Source of the DNA: Clostridia bacterium
GTDB lineage: Bacteria > Bacillota > Clostridia > Oscillospirales > CAG-272
DNA: 59,224 nt
Direction of reading: 5' to 3'
Assembly: GCA_017453255.1 (NCBI GenBank)
Contig: JAFTKN010000003.1
Span: forward strand, 1 to 59,224
Shown: positions 17,969 through 26,104 of the stretch, piece by piece
Position numbering within the stretch: position 1 is the stretch's first letter
Layout of the letters: the number at the start of each line of letters is the position of its first letter
Notes under the pieces: generated by a model
What the model was told of the DNA's origin: nothing
Database searches by the model: none
Seen by the model: only the letters and a program-made list of their open reading frames with translations
Program-made: the position numbers and the translations under genes

Positions 17969-18796
17969 ATGAAGAAAAAAAGCCTACTTAAGCAGGCGGC
18001 AGCATACCCACATATTGTGTGGTCTATACTGTTTATCATAGCACCTCTTATATTTGTTGCGTATTATGCGTTCACAGATAAAAACGGAAGCTTCACAATG
18101 GATAATATTGCGCAAATGGCAGAGCCAAGCTACTTAGAGGTTTTTCTACGCTCGCTTTGCTTTGCATTCTTAGCAACCATCATTTGCTTAATAATTGCGT
18201 ACCCTGTGGCTTATTTTATATCAAAAACCAACCCAAAAACTCAAAAAATTCTTATATTACTTGTTACACTTCCACAATGGTTAAACTTCCTTATAAGAAC
18301 TTATTCTTGGATGGCTTTATTAGAGGACACAGGTATTATTAATTCGTTGCTTATGAAGATAGGCATAGACCCTGTTCATATGATAAACACACCGTTTGCG
18401 GTAATCTTAGGTATGGTATATAACTTTTTACCATATATGATAATTCCTCTACACTCAGTTATGAGTAAGATTGACCCTAAGCTACTTGAGGCTGCATCAG
18501 ACCTTGGCTGTAATCCATTTAAGGTTATGACAAGGGTTGTTATGCCACTTAGCAAATCTGGAATAATCTCAGGAATTACAATGGTATTTGTACCATCAAT
18601 CAGTACCTTCTATATTTCACAAAAGCTTGGTGGAGGAAACTTTGACTTGATAGGTGACACTATCGAAAGGCAATTCCAAACCGCCTATAACTACAATTTA
18701 GGTGCTGCTATGTCCTTTGTTTTGATGATTTTGATAATCGTCAGCATGGCAATAATGAACAAGTACTCTGACGAAGACGGAGGAGTGGTTGTATGA
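17969..18796 (+). CDS. potB: Spermidine/putrescine ABC transporter permease PotB
   Basis: One of two membrane subunits of the polyamine importer. Six hydrophobic segments are visible. The EAA loop reads ASDLGCNPFKVMTRVVMPLS near residue 174. The chosen ATG has GGAGGAAGAG upstream within the potA end. An upstream open start inside potA lacks support. Length is 275 residues, as usual. It overlaps potCD by 4 bp (ATGA). Confidence 0.93.
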   Translation: MKKKSLLKQAAAYPHIVWSILFIIAPLIFVAYYAFTDKNGSFTMDNIAQMAEPSYLEVFLRSLCFAFLATIICLIIAYPVAYFISKTNPKTQKILILLVTLPQWLNFLIRTYSWMALLEDTGIINSLLMKIGIDPVHMINTPFAVILGMVYNFLPYMIIPLHSVMSKIDPKLLEAASDLGCNPFKVMTRVVMPLSKSGIISGITMVFVPSISTFYISQKLGGGNFDLIGDTIERQFQTAYNYNLGAAMSFVLMILIIVSMAIMNKYSDEDGGVVV

Positions 18797-21483
18797 AAAA
18801 GAGCATCGGTAGTAAGCTTTACACCATTTTAATATTTGCCTTTTTGTATTTGCCTATTGGCGTTTTGATTTTGTATTCCTTCAACTCGTCAAATAGTACA
18901 GGCGTATTTATGGGCTTTTCATTACAATGGTATGAGGAGCTGTTTTCGGACGGCGCAACGCTTAATGCGTTGAAAAACACACTCGTTTTAGCAGTTTTAT
19001 CATCAATAATAGCTACCGTAATAGGTACAGCTGCTGCTTATGGTATTTCTAAAATGAGTAATAAGTATTTGAAAAATGCAACAATGTCAGTTACACAAAT
19101 ACCAATGATAAATCCGGAAATTGTAACAGGTATTTCCATGATGCTTTTATTTGTATTTGTTGGCTCAATAGTAAGGTCACAGTCAGTGCTCGGCTTTGGT
19201 ACTGTGCTAATTGCCCATATTACCTTCAATTTGCCATATGTAATACTTCTTGTATTGCCCAAATTTAAGGAAATGGACAAGCATTTGCCCGAGGCAGCAA
19301 GAGATTTAGGCTGTACTCCACTTCAATCATTTTTCAAGGTTGAATTACCAGCAATTATGCCTGGTATCGTAGCTGGCTTTATAATGGCGTTTACATTGTC
19401 CCTTGATGACTTTGTAATAAGCTATTTTACAACAGGAAGTGGCTTTGAAACTCTTCCAATCAGAATTTATTCAATGACTAAAAAGCGTGTTACACCTGAT
19501 ATGTATGCGCTTTCTACACTTATATTTGTAACAATTTTAGTTCTGCTTCTTGTTTCAAACTTTACATCAAGCAAGAACAAAAAGCAAATGTCACGCAAGA
19601 AAAAGAAGGCGGTTAAGGTTACACTTGGCGCACTCTTTGGTGGCATTGGAATTGCAACAATAGTTGTTTTATGTATTTCCGCCACAACAAAAACAATAAC
19701 ACTAAATGTATATAACTGGGGCGAATATATCTCTGATGGTAGCGAGGATTCGTATAACGTAAATGCAGAATTTGAAAGCTATTATGAGGACGCTTATTAT
19801 AAAGCAACTGGCGAAAGAGTAAATGTTCAAGTAAACTATACAACATATGCAAGTAACGAGGACCTTTATGCAAAGCTGAAGAGTGGAGCAGGTGGATATG
19901 ACGTAATTATTCCATCTGACTATATGCTTGAAAAGCTTCATAAGGAGGGCTTAATTCAGCCACTGGGTAAGGTGGATGAAATAAAAAATGCAGTCCCATA
20001 CTTAGAATATCTTGATCCACAGTTTAAGGATATGTTTGTATATCCAAACGATGAGGGTGAGCTTGAGCTTTATGGTGCTATGTACACCTATGGAGTTATA
20101 GGAATAGTTTATAATAGCGATAAGCTTGCACCAGAGGATCTTGAAAAAATTGAAAATGGCGAAATGGGCTGGGAGATACTCTACGAGGAGGAATATATGT
20201 CCAAATATAGTGGACAAATCCTTCAGTTCAATAACGCAAGAGATGCTCTTGGAACAGCTATGTATCATTTAGGCTATAATGTAAACACAGCAACAGAGGA
20301 GCAGTGGCAGGAGGCTTATGAGCTTCTTAAAAAGCAAAAGCCATATGTTCAAGGCTATGTAATGGATGAAATATACAATAAAATGGAAAGAGGCGAGGCT
20401 ACATTAGCTGCTTATTATGCAGGTGACTGTCTTGCTATGGCAGAGAACAATGAGTCGCTTGGCTTCTTCTATCCAAAAAATGCAAATGGTGAATATGTAA
20501 CAAACATATTTGCAGATGCTATGTGTATTCCATCATCATCAAATAACAAGGAGCTTGCGCTTGCATATATCAATTTTATGTTAAGCGAGGACGCTGGTGT
20601 TGCTAATGCAGAATATATCTATTATTCATCACCATACACACACGTTAAGGATAATTTTGACTATAGAATGTACCTTGGCTTGTATGAATATGCTTATGCT
20701 TATGTAACTGACGAAAATGGTAAGCCTATCTATGTAGAAAATGAAGAGGGCGAGCTTGAGCTTTTGGTAGAATATCTTTACGATGAAGAGGGTGAGCCAA
20801 TTATCGTTTGCGTAAATGATGAGGATTTATGGGTTGATTCGAGCAAGATTGAATATATTCCTATGTATTCAATCGATAGTGAAGGAAATTTCTTCATAGT
20901 CAATGACGAAAATGGTGAGCCTATATTATTCGAAACTGGCGCTGGTGGCGACTATGTAGTAATTTATTATTCTGAATTTGAAAATAGCTTAGCGTATATG
21001 TTTGAAAATTATGCTTATGCAGACCTTGATACAGTTGAGGGTGCAAGCATAACAACTATAGGCTTGAATGAATATTGGGAAAATCTAAAGGTTGACTCAG
21101 CATCCTTCGGTTATAACCTTTATATCTTATGTGCGATAATTATTGCTATAATTATAATTTTCTTTATCATTATAGCTGTTCGCAACAGAAAACGCAGAAG
21201 ATTTTATTGGAATAATTCTCCTGAGCCTGTTAAGCCTAAACAGCCTGCTCTTGACGATTTAATGAGTGAAACTGTTGTAATAGCAGCAGTAAAGGCTCAA
21301 AAAAGACGTGATGAGGAGCTTATCGAGGAGGCAAAGGAATATATTGAAATGCCAAATGATGAAGCAACAGATGAGGATATATGTGAGCTTATAGAAATTA
21401 AGCCTAAAAGGATACCTACAAGAAAGGTTGTTTTAGTTGGTGAAAAAACAGGTGATAAAACCTATAGGTTGATTCAAAAATAA
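18793..21483 (+). CDS. potCD: PotC permease fused to PotD polyamine-binding domain
   Basis: An 896-residue fusion. Residues 1-265 are the PotC permease, with an EAA loop containing ARDLGCTPLQ. A lysine-rich linker (KNKKQMSRKKKKAVK) and a transmembrane helix near 275-296 follow. Residues 300-770 form a PotD-type binding protein starting at LNVYNWGEYI. A final helix at 776-797 leads to a charged cytoplasmic tail of about 100 residues. The binding domain carries an acidic insertion near 640-722 with repeated DENGKPI, DEEGEPI and DENGEPI motifs. Fusion tethers the receptor to the channel, and PotC-PotD fusions are known in Firmicutes. The extra C-terminal helix, tail and acidic insert are unusual. 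Confidence 0.92.
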   Translation: MKKSIGSKLYTILIFAFLYLPIGVLILYSFNSSNSTGVFMGFSLQWYEELFSDGATLNALKNTLVLAVLSSIIATVIGTAAAYGISKMSNKYLKNATMSVTQIPMINPEIVTGISMMLLFVFVGSIVRSQSVLGFGTVLIAHITFNLPYVILLVLPKFKEMDKHLPEAARDLGCTPLQSFFKVELPAIMPGIVAGFIMAFTLSLDDFVISYFTTGSGFETLPIRIYSMTKKRVTPDMYALSTLIFVTILVLLLVSNFTSSKNKKQMSRKKKKAVKVTLGALFGGIGIATIVVLCISATTKTITLNVYNWGEYISDGSEDSYNVNAEFESYYEDAYYKATGERVNVQVNYTTYASNEDLYAKLKSGAGGYDVIIPSDYMLEKLHKEGLIQPLGKVDEIKNAVPYLEYLDPQFKDMFVYPNDEGELELYGAMYTYGVIGIVYNSDKLAPEDLEKIENGEMGWEILYEEEYMSKYSGQILQFNNARDALGTAMYHLGYNVNTATEEQWQEAYELLKKQKPYVQGYVMDEIYNKMERGEATLAAYYAGDCLAMAENNESLGFFYPKNANGEYVTNIFADAMCIPSSSNNKELALAYINFMLSEDAGVANAEYIYYSSPYTHVKDNFDYRMYLGLYEYAYAYVTDENGKPIYVENEEGELELLVEYLYDEEGEPIIVCVNDEDLWVDSSKIEYIPMYSIDSEGNFFIVNDENGEPILFETGAGGDYVVIYYSEFENSLAYMFENYAYADLDTVEGASITTIGLNEYWENLKVDSASFGYNLYILCAIIIAIIIIFFIIIAVRNRKRRRFYWNNSPEPVKPKQPALDDLMSETVVIAAVKAQKRRDEELIEEAKEYIEMPNDEATDEDICELIEIKPKRIPTRKVVLVGEKTGDKTYRLIQK

Positions 21484-21485
21484 AC

Positions 21486-21516
21486 AAAAAATACCGACAC
21501 GTGTCGGTATTTTTTT
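21486..21516. terminator. Palindromic terminator, potCD/ttcA
   Basis: A perfect palindrome with core ACCGACACGTGTCGGT and no fixed loop is flanked by A5 and T7 tracts. It is shared by convergent potCD and ttcA. The same core recurs at 45951-45980. Confidence 0.8.
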
Positions 21517-22306
21517 ATTTTTTCTCTTGCTTGCTTCTTTCTTCCTTGCGACGCTTCTTTTCCTCGTTGTCTATGAAATCAACGTGAAAGCCGTCAACCT
21601 CACCACGCTGAATAGCGCCCATAATTCTGTAATATAAGCCCCTATGCTTTATATCAAATAATGCTAAATATTCCTTCATTTTAGCTCTTTCAGTGTTACC
21701 ATCAGCAGGACATTTAATCTCTGTTACAGGTAAATTCTCGATTTTTGCAAAGGATCTTATATCCTTTTCGTGAGTATAAATCAAGGGCCTTATCATTGTT
21801 ATATCCTTTCTCGAAAGGTATGTAACAGGTCTAAAGCAACCAATTCGTCCCTCGAAAAACAGATTTAGCATAAAGGTTTCGATGACATCGTCATAATGAT
21901 GACCGAGTGCTATTTTGTTACAGCCAAGCTCCTTCGAGGCATCGTGTAAAGCACCTCTGCGCATTTTTGCACAAAGAGAGCAGGGACTCTTTTCCTTGCG
22001 TACATTAAATATAATTTCGTAAATTTCTGTTTTTATTACGTGATACTCAACCTCAAGCTCCTTACAAAGCTCTGCAATTTCTGAAAAGTCAGCACCACTT
22101 AATCCCATGTCAATTGTAATTCCCACAATAGTGTAGTCAAGACCTAAAACCCGTTTTAGCTTACTCAAGGCACATAATAGAGTTAAGGAGTCCTTACCAC
22201 CTGAAATACCAACAGCGATTCTGTCACCATTTGAAATCATATCATATTCCTCAACAGCCTTTCGTGTATAGCTAAGGATATGCTCAATATGCTTAAATTC
22301 CTTCAT
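21515..22306 (-). CDS. ttcA: TtcA-family tRNA 2-thiolation enzyme
   Basis: A PP-loop ATPase that, in characterised members, thiolates C32 of tRNA using a 4Fe-4S cluster. The PP-loop GISGGKDS near residue 33, the paired cysteines CSLC near residue 114, the GHHYDD motif and a later cysteine (EIKCPADGN) are present. Length is 263 residues. TtcA homologues in Firmicutes are often uncharacterised, so the exact tRNA target is uncertain. It is convergent with the pot operon. Confidence 0.85.
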   Translation of the reverse strand: MKEFKHIEHILSYTRKAVEEYDMISNGDRIAVGISGGKDSLTLLCALSKLKRVLGLDYTIVGITIDMGLSGADFSEIAELCKELEVEYHVIKTEIYEIIFNVRKEKSPCSLCAKMRRGALHDASKELGCNKIALGHHYDDVIETFMLNLFFEGRIGCFRPVTYLSRKDITMIRPLIYTHEKDIRSFAKIENLPVTEIKCPADGNTERAKMKEYLALFDIKHRGLYYRIMGAIQRGEVDGFHVDFIDNEEKKRRKEERSKQEKK

Positions 22307-22368
22307 ATTAACCTCTTTTTAATAAATAGCATAAAATAGAATAAAATAGAAATATGGGAGGTATGCTT

Positions 22369-22935
22369 ATGGCTATAAAAATATACATAGACCAAGGACA
22401 CAATCCAAATCCGCCTAATACAGGAGCCGAGGGAAACGGCTATCGTGAGCAGGATATTACCTATGAGGTAGGAATAAGGCTTGCTCAGCTATTAAGACAA
22501 AATGGTAATTTTGAGGTCAGACTTTCCCGTCCCACAAGAGAAACCCAGCTTGGAAGCTCCAATGCGTCAAGCTTAAGAGTTAGAGTAAATGATGCAAACA
22601 GCTGGGGAGCAGACTATTTTATAAGTATTCACACTAACGCCTCGACACAGTCAAGTGCGAATGGTACAGAGGTGCTTGTTTATCGCTCTCCGTCAGCATC
22701 AGCAAGCTTAGCCGAGGATATATTAACAAGTCTTGTTGAAATAACAGGCTTAGCAAATAGAGGCGTAAAGGAAAGACCAGGTCTATACGTATTGAGAAAA
22801 ACAACAATGCCTGCTGTTTTAGTAGAAATGGGCTTTATAAGTAATCCGAGAGATGCTACCCTAATGGCTGAAAATCCTTCACTTTTTGCTCAAGGCATTT
22901 ATAATGGAATACTTGACTATTTAAGTTTATCATAA
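22369..22935 (+). CDS. N-acetylmuramoyl-L-alanine amidase (Amidase_3), no signal peptide
   Basis: Zinc amidase that cuts the lactyl-alanine bond of peptidoglycan. The zinc ligands are recognisable in IDQGHNP (His), YREQDITYE (Glu) and SIHTNAS (His). The catalytic glutamate is in VLVEMGFISNP. GGGAGG lies seven bases before the ATG at 22369; two earlier in-frame ATGs are poorly placed. The 188-residue protein is a bare catalytic domain: it begins AIKIYIDQGHN with no signal peptide, membrane helix or wall-binding repeat. Export may be non-classical, or it may act after lysis or in spore formation. Confidence 0.9.
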   Translation: MAIKIYIDQGHNPNPPNTGAEGNGYREQDITYEVGIRLAQLLRQNGNFEVRLSRPTRETQLGSSNASSLRVRVNDANSWGADYFISIHTNASTQSSANGTEVLVYRSPSASASLAEDILTSLVEITGLANRGVKERPGLYVLRKTTMPAVLVEMGFISNPRDATLMAENPSLFAQGIYNGILDYLSLS

Positions 22936-22961
22936 AATAGGAAATAGTTCAATAAAAAAAT

Positions 22962-22998
22962 AAAAAAAGTGCAGAGTGAAAACACCCTGCACTTTTTT
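22962..22998. terminator. Bidirectional terminator amidase/spoVT
   Basis: GTGCAG and CTGCAC pair, with an inner GTG/CAC extension and a GAAAA-type loop. A7 and T7 tracts flank the stem, and the spoVT stop codon lies in the tract. Confidence 0.85.
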
Positions 22999-23543
22999 TA
23001 ACTCTCAAATTGCCTACCTAAGAATGAAGAAGCAGTTTGAATAAGCTTAGCCTCGGTGCTATGTGAGTCAGTGCTTGGATTTTCCTCACTCGTGACACAA
23101 GCCACACAGCCGATAATATCACCCTCTGAAATAATAGGCATAGCATACTTGACAAATGCGTTAGCACCATCGCAAATGGAGATACGTGGTGAGTCATTTT
23201 TGTAAATATACATGCTTCTTGTTTCCATAAGTGATTCAAAATCGTCGGTTAGTCTTTTATCGGCATACTCTTTTTTTGAAACGCCAGCGCAGGAAATAAT
23301 AGTATCTCTGTCAGTAACAACAACAGACATTGAGCAAATCTTGTGAAGCGTATCTACATATTGAGATGCAAAGGATGTCAGCTCTCCAATAGGTGAATAC
23401 TTCTTAAAAATTACCTCTCCATCACGGTCGGTAAAAATTTCAAGAGGATCGCCCTCACGTATTCTCATAGTTCTGCGTATTTCCTTAGGGATAACAACCC
23501 TTCCTAAATCATCTATTCTACGAACAATACCCGTAGCCTTCAT
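22998..23543 (-). CDS. spoVT: Stage V sporulation regulator SpoVT
   Basis: Transcription factor active in the forespore under sigma-G in Bacillus. Residues 1-50 form an AbrB swapped-hairpin DNA-binding domain (GIVRRIDDLGRVVIPKEIRR). Residues 55-181 form a GAF-like domain. Length is 181 residues against 178 in B. subtilis. AAAAGGAG precedes the start. It supports descent from spore formers. No convincing sigma-G promoter was found by eye in the 187-bp upstream gap. Confidence 0.93.
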   Translation of the reverse strand: MKATGIVRRIDDLGRVVIPKEIRRTMRIREGDPLEIFTDRDGEVIFKKYSPIGELTSFASQYVDTLHKICSMSVVVTDRDTIISCAGVSKKEYADKRLTDDFESLMETRSMYIYKNDSPRISICDGANAFVKYAMPIISEGDIIGCVACVTSEENPSTDSHSTEAKLIQTASSFLGRQFES

Positions 23544-23664
23544 AAAAATTCTCCTTTTGGTTTTTATTGTGCCTTGTTATTATTTGTAGAAAATTCTAAC
23601 TTATACAAGAAATTTGAATTTATAAAAATAGTGGTAAAAAAACGCCTAAAATTACTAAATTCAC

Positions 23665-23693
23665 TTGCAAATGGTTATATTATGTGATATTAT
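23665..23693 (+). promoter_or_regulatory. Promoter for the CvpA-like gene
   Basis: TTGCAA and TATTAT are 17 bp apart with TG one base before the -10. Confidence 0.55.
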
Positions 23694-23730
23694 ATATATT
23701 AATTAATAAGGCTTTGAAAGGAGAATTGAA

Positions 23731-25968
23731 ATGTCAGCTCAAACTATTAATACAATAATCATAGTGTCATTTGCTGTTATAGCTGTGCTTGGCTTTGTTA
23801 GAGGCTATTTTAAGGGCGTTTTCAAGTCCTTAATTGACGTTATTTTTACATTAATTGGCTTGATATCTTCGGTTCTCATAACAAAGGGAATTTCATCTCT
23901 TGTTATTACAAAGGATATTTGTAATAAAATAATAGATGCACTGAAGGGAATAATTACCGATTCTGGAATACTTGAATACCTTGAAATGTTCCAAGGCTAC
24001 TTAGAAAATCCAAATGTAACTGATACTATTAATGTAGCAGTTGCTATTCCAACTATTATTCTTGCACCAATTATTTTTATTGTAGTATTGCTTTTGGTAA
24101 GTGCAATTTTGAAAATTCCAAGATTTATTCTTGAATGGTTGCTTTTTCCAAAGGCGAAGGATTTTGCGGTAAGAGCCTCTGGTGGAGCAGTCGGTGCTAT
24201 AAGATATTCATTAGCAGTTTTATGTATCTTAGTCCCTCTTACAGGATATTTGAATTATGCAGCTACTACCTTTGATACGCTGTGTCAAGCTGAGGAGGGT
24301 GAGGATATCTCGATTATTGAAAGCATGACAGGAACTACGGTTGAGGATTTTAAGGAAAACGAAATCGTAAAGTCTGCCTATATGATAAAGGATAATCCTA
24401 TAATTCAAACGACCTATAATTTAGGTGGAAGACCTTTATTTGAGGTTTTAACGACAACAAATGTTTGTGGCGTTGATTTGAATTTAACTAATGAAACTCA
24501 AAATGGAATCAAGCTTTATGGTGAAATAAGTCACTTTATAAACGTAAATCCAGAGGATTATGATAGGACACAAATAGATGCACTTAACAATATTTGTCAG
24601 GCACTTGACGATTCTGAATTTATAACAATTCTTGCCTCAAGAGTAATCTCCTTTGCATCTGGTGAGCTTTTGGATAATGGAAAGCTTGTTTATTTTGAAA
24701 AGCCTGATTTTACTGACACATTTAATCCAACAATAGATAGGATATTAGCAGTATTAAAATCAACAGATGAAAATAACATAAAAGAAGATATTAGAATGAT
24801 AACTAATATAGCTACAAGCACAATAGAGCATGGTGTGCTGAAGGAGCTAATACCCGAAACGCGTGATGTGTTTAAGGTGCTTGAAAACGAGGAGTATCTT
24901 AATGATGTAATTGTAGAGCTATATAAGAACGAAAGGACAAGAAACGCACTTCCATACCTTTCAAACTCAATCAATAATTATTTAGTAAATCTTTATAATG
25001 AGAAAAACGGCACGAATGTAATTCCTGAGGATTTTAATTATGATAACTATAATGAGCAGTCATTGAGCCTTGAATCTGTAAGAATAGTTGAAGCAATTAA
25101 AAATATTCGTAAATTTATAGAAAGCGTTGAGGAAAATTCAGAAAGTCAGCAGGAGCTTATATATAATGCCGACCTTGAATCCTTTGGTGAAGCTATTGAA
25201 ATTGCTCGTGATAGCGTTATACTTGGAAGAAGCGTTGATTTCTTTTTAATAGCATTTTTACATTCCGAGGGCTGTCAGGAGCTTGGTATAGTTGATGAGC
25301 ACTTAATTGAAAGAGCATCACAGCCAAATGCTGACATTTCAGAAATGCTACTTGCAAGACAAACCTTAGTAAAGCTTTCCTTGTCATTACAAAGCATAGG
25401 ATTAGATGGTGCTAAGCATGACATGCTTGAATCTGTAATTGAAACAATGATAAATGGTGATAATGCTGCAATTCAAGAGCTAATCACGGTTGAATACCTT
25501 GAAAGCATTGGCGTTTCTAAGAAAAAGACAGAAACAATTAATGGAATTGTAAACTCAATCGTTGACGCTGCCGCAGAGCAAAGCTTTGCAAGCGAGGAAG
25601 AAATGCAAGAGGAAATAGTAAAAACAGAGGCAATTATAAACGCTATTTCCAACAGCGTGGTTGATGACTCTAACGTAAATATGTTTACAGAGGGTAGAGA
25701 CAGAGGAAATGCTAATATGTCAGCAAAGGAGCTGGTTGATAGAGTTTCCGACTCCTCGTTAGTTTCTTCAATGGTTAAAAACGCAGCAAACGATAGTGAG
25801 GGAAATGCAACCGAAGACCCTTATAATATCCAGCAAAATATGACGGAAAAAGATAAAACAGCCATCACAAATGCTATTTCCGACAAGTATAACAGCTCCG
25901 AAGCAACAGAAGATGAGAAGCAAACCTTAGAGGCACTTGCAACAATCTTTGGAGTTAGCATAAATTAG
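23731..25968 (+). CDS. Large CvpA-like membrane protein
   Basis: Residues 1-180 resemble the CvpA/colicin V production family: a first helix ending in GFVRGYFKGVFKSLIDVI, then three more hydrophobic segments near 36-52, 108-130 and 160-178. The remaining 560 residues are not membrane-embedded. They are acidic and mostly helical, with many Ile/Leu/Glu-rich amphipathic stretches and no recognised domain. CvpA proteins are normally about 160-200 residues, so this is more than four times longer. B. subtilis YshB-type proteins are the nearest comparison for the N-terminus. Function is unknown, and an envelope scaffold is only a guess. Confidence 0.7.
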   Translation: MSAQTINTIIIVSFAVIAVLGFVRGYFKGVFKSLIDVIFTLIGLISSVLITKGISSLVITKDICNKIIDALKGIITDSGILEYLEMFQGYLENPNVTDTINVAVAIPTIILAPIIFIVVLLLVSAILKIPRFILEWLLFPKAKDFAVRASGGAVGAIRYSLAVLCILVPLTGYLNYAATTFDTLCQAEEGEDISIIESMTGTTVEDFKENEIVKSAYMIKDNPIIQTTYNLGGRPLFEVLTTTNVCGVDLNLTNETQNGIKLYGEISHFINVNPEDYDRTQIDALNNICQALDDSEFITILASRVISFASGELLDNGKLVYFEKPDFTDTFNPTIDRILAVLKSTDENNIKEDIRMITNIATSTIEHGVLKELIPETRDVFKVLENEEYLNDVIVELYKNERTRNALPYLSNSINNYLVNLYNEKNGTNVIPEDFNYDNYNEQSLSLESVRIVEAIKNIRKFIESVEENSESQQELIYNADLESFGEAIEIARDSVILGRSVDFFLIAFLHSEGCQELGIVDEHLIERASQPNADISEMLLARQTLVKLSLSLQSIGLDGAKHDMLESVIETMINGDNAAIQELITVEYLESIGVSKKKTETINGIVNSIVDAAAEQSFASEEEMQEEIVKTEAIINAISNSVVDDSNVNMFTEGRDRGNANMSAKELVDRVSDSSLVSSMVKNAANDSEGNATEDPYNIQQNMTEKDKTAITNAISDKYNSSEATEDEKQTLEALATIFGVSIN

Positions 25969-25985
25969 CCTTATTTGGCTAAGCA

Positions 25986-26012
25986 AAAACGATGGCATAG
26001 CCATCGTTTTTT
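25986..26012 (+). terminator. Terminator after the CvpA-like gene
   Basis: AAAAACGATGGC and GCCATCGTTTTTT pair around a 3-base loop. Confidence 0.8.
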
Positions 26013-26024
26013 CTATATAAAGCA

Positions 26025-26053
26025 TTGACAAATGACTTTGTAATTGTTATAAT
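26025..26053 (+). promoter_or_regulatory. Consensus promoter for aconitase
   Basis: Perfect TTGACA and TATAAT are 17 bp apart. A 7-bp hairpin TGCTTTA/TAAAGCA (26068-26087) lies in the leader directly before the AGAAGGAG ribosome site. It could modulate translation. Confidence 0.85.
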
Positions 26054-26104
26054 ATTATATTATTTAGTGCTTTACAACGATAAAGCAGAAGGAGTGAAAC
26101 ACAA

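Noticed and set aside
23544..23730. Sigma-G promoter for spoVT
   Set aside because: GAATT and CACAATA-like elements occur, but the spacing of 20 is outside the usual 17-18.
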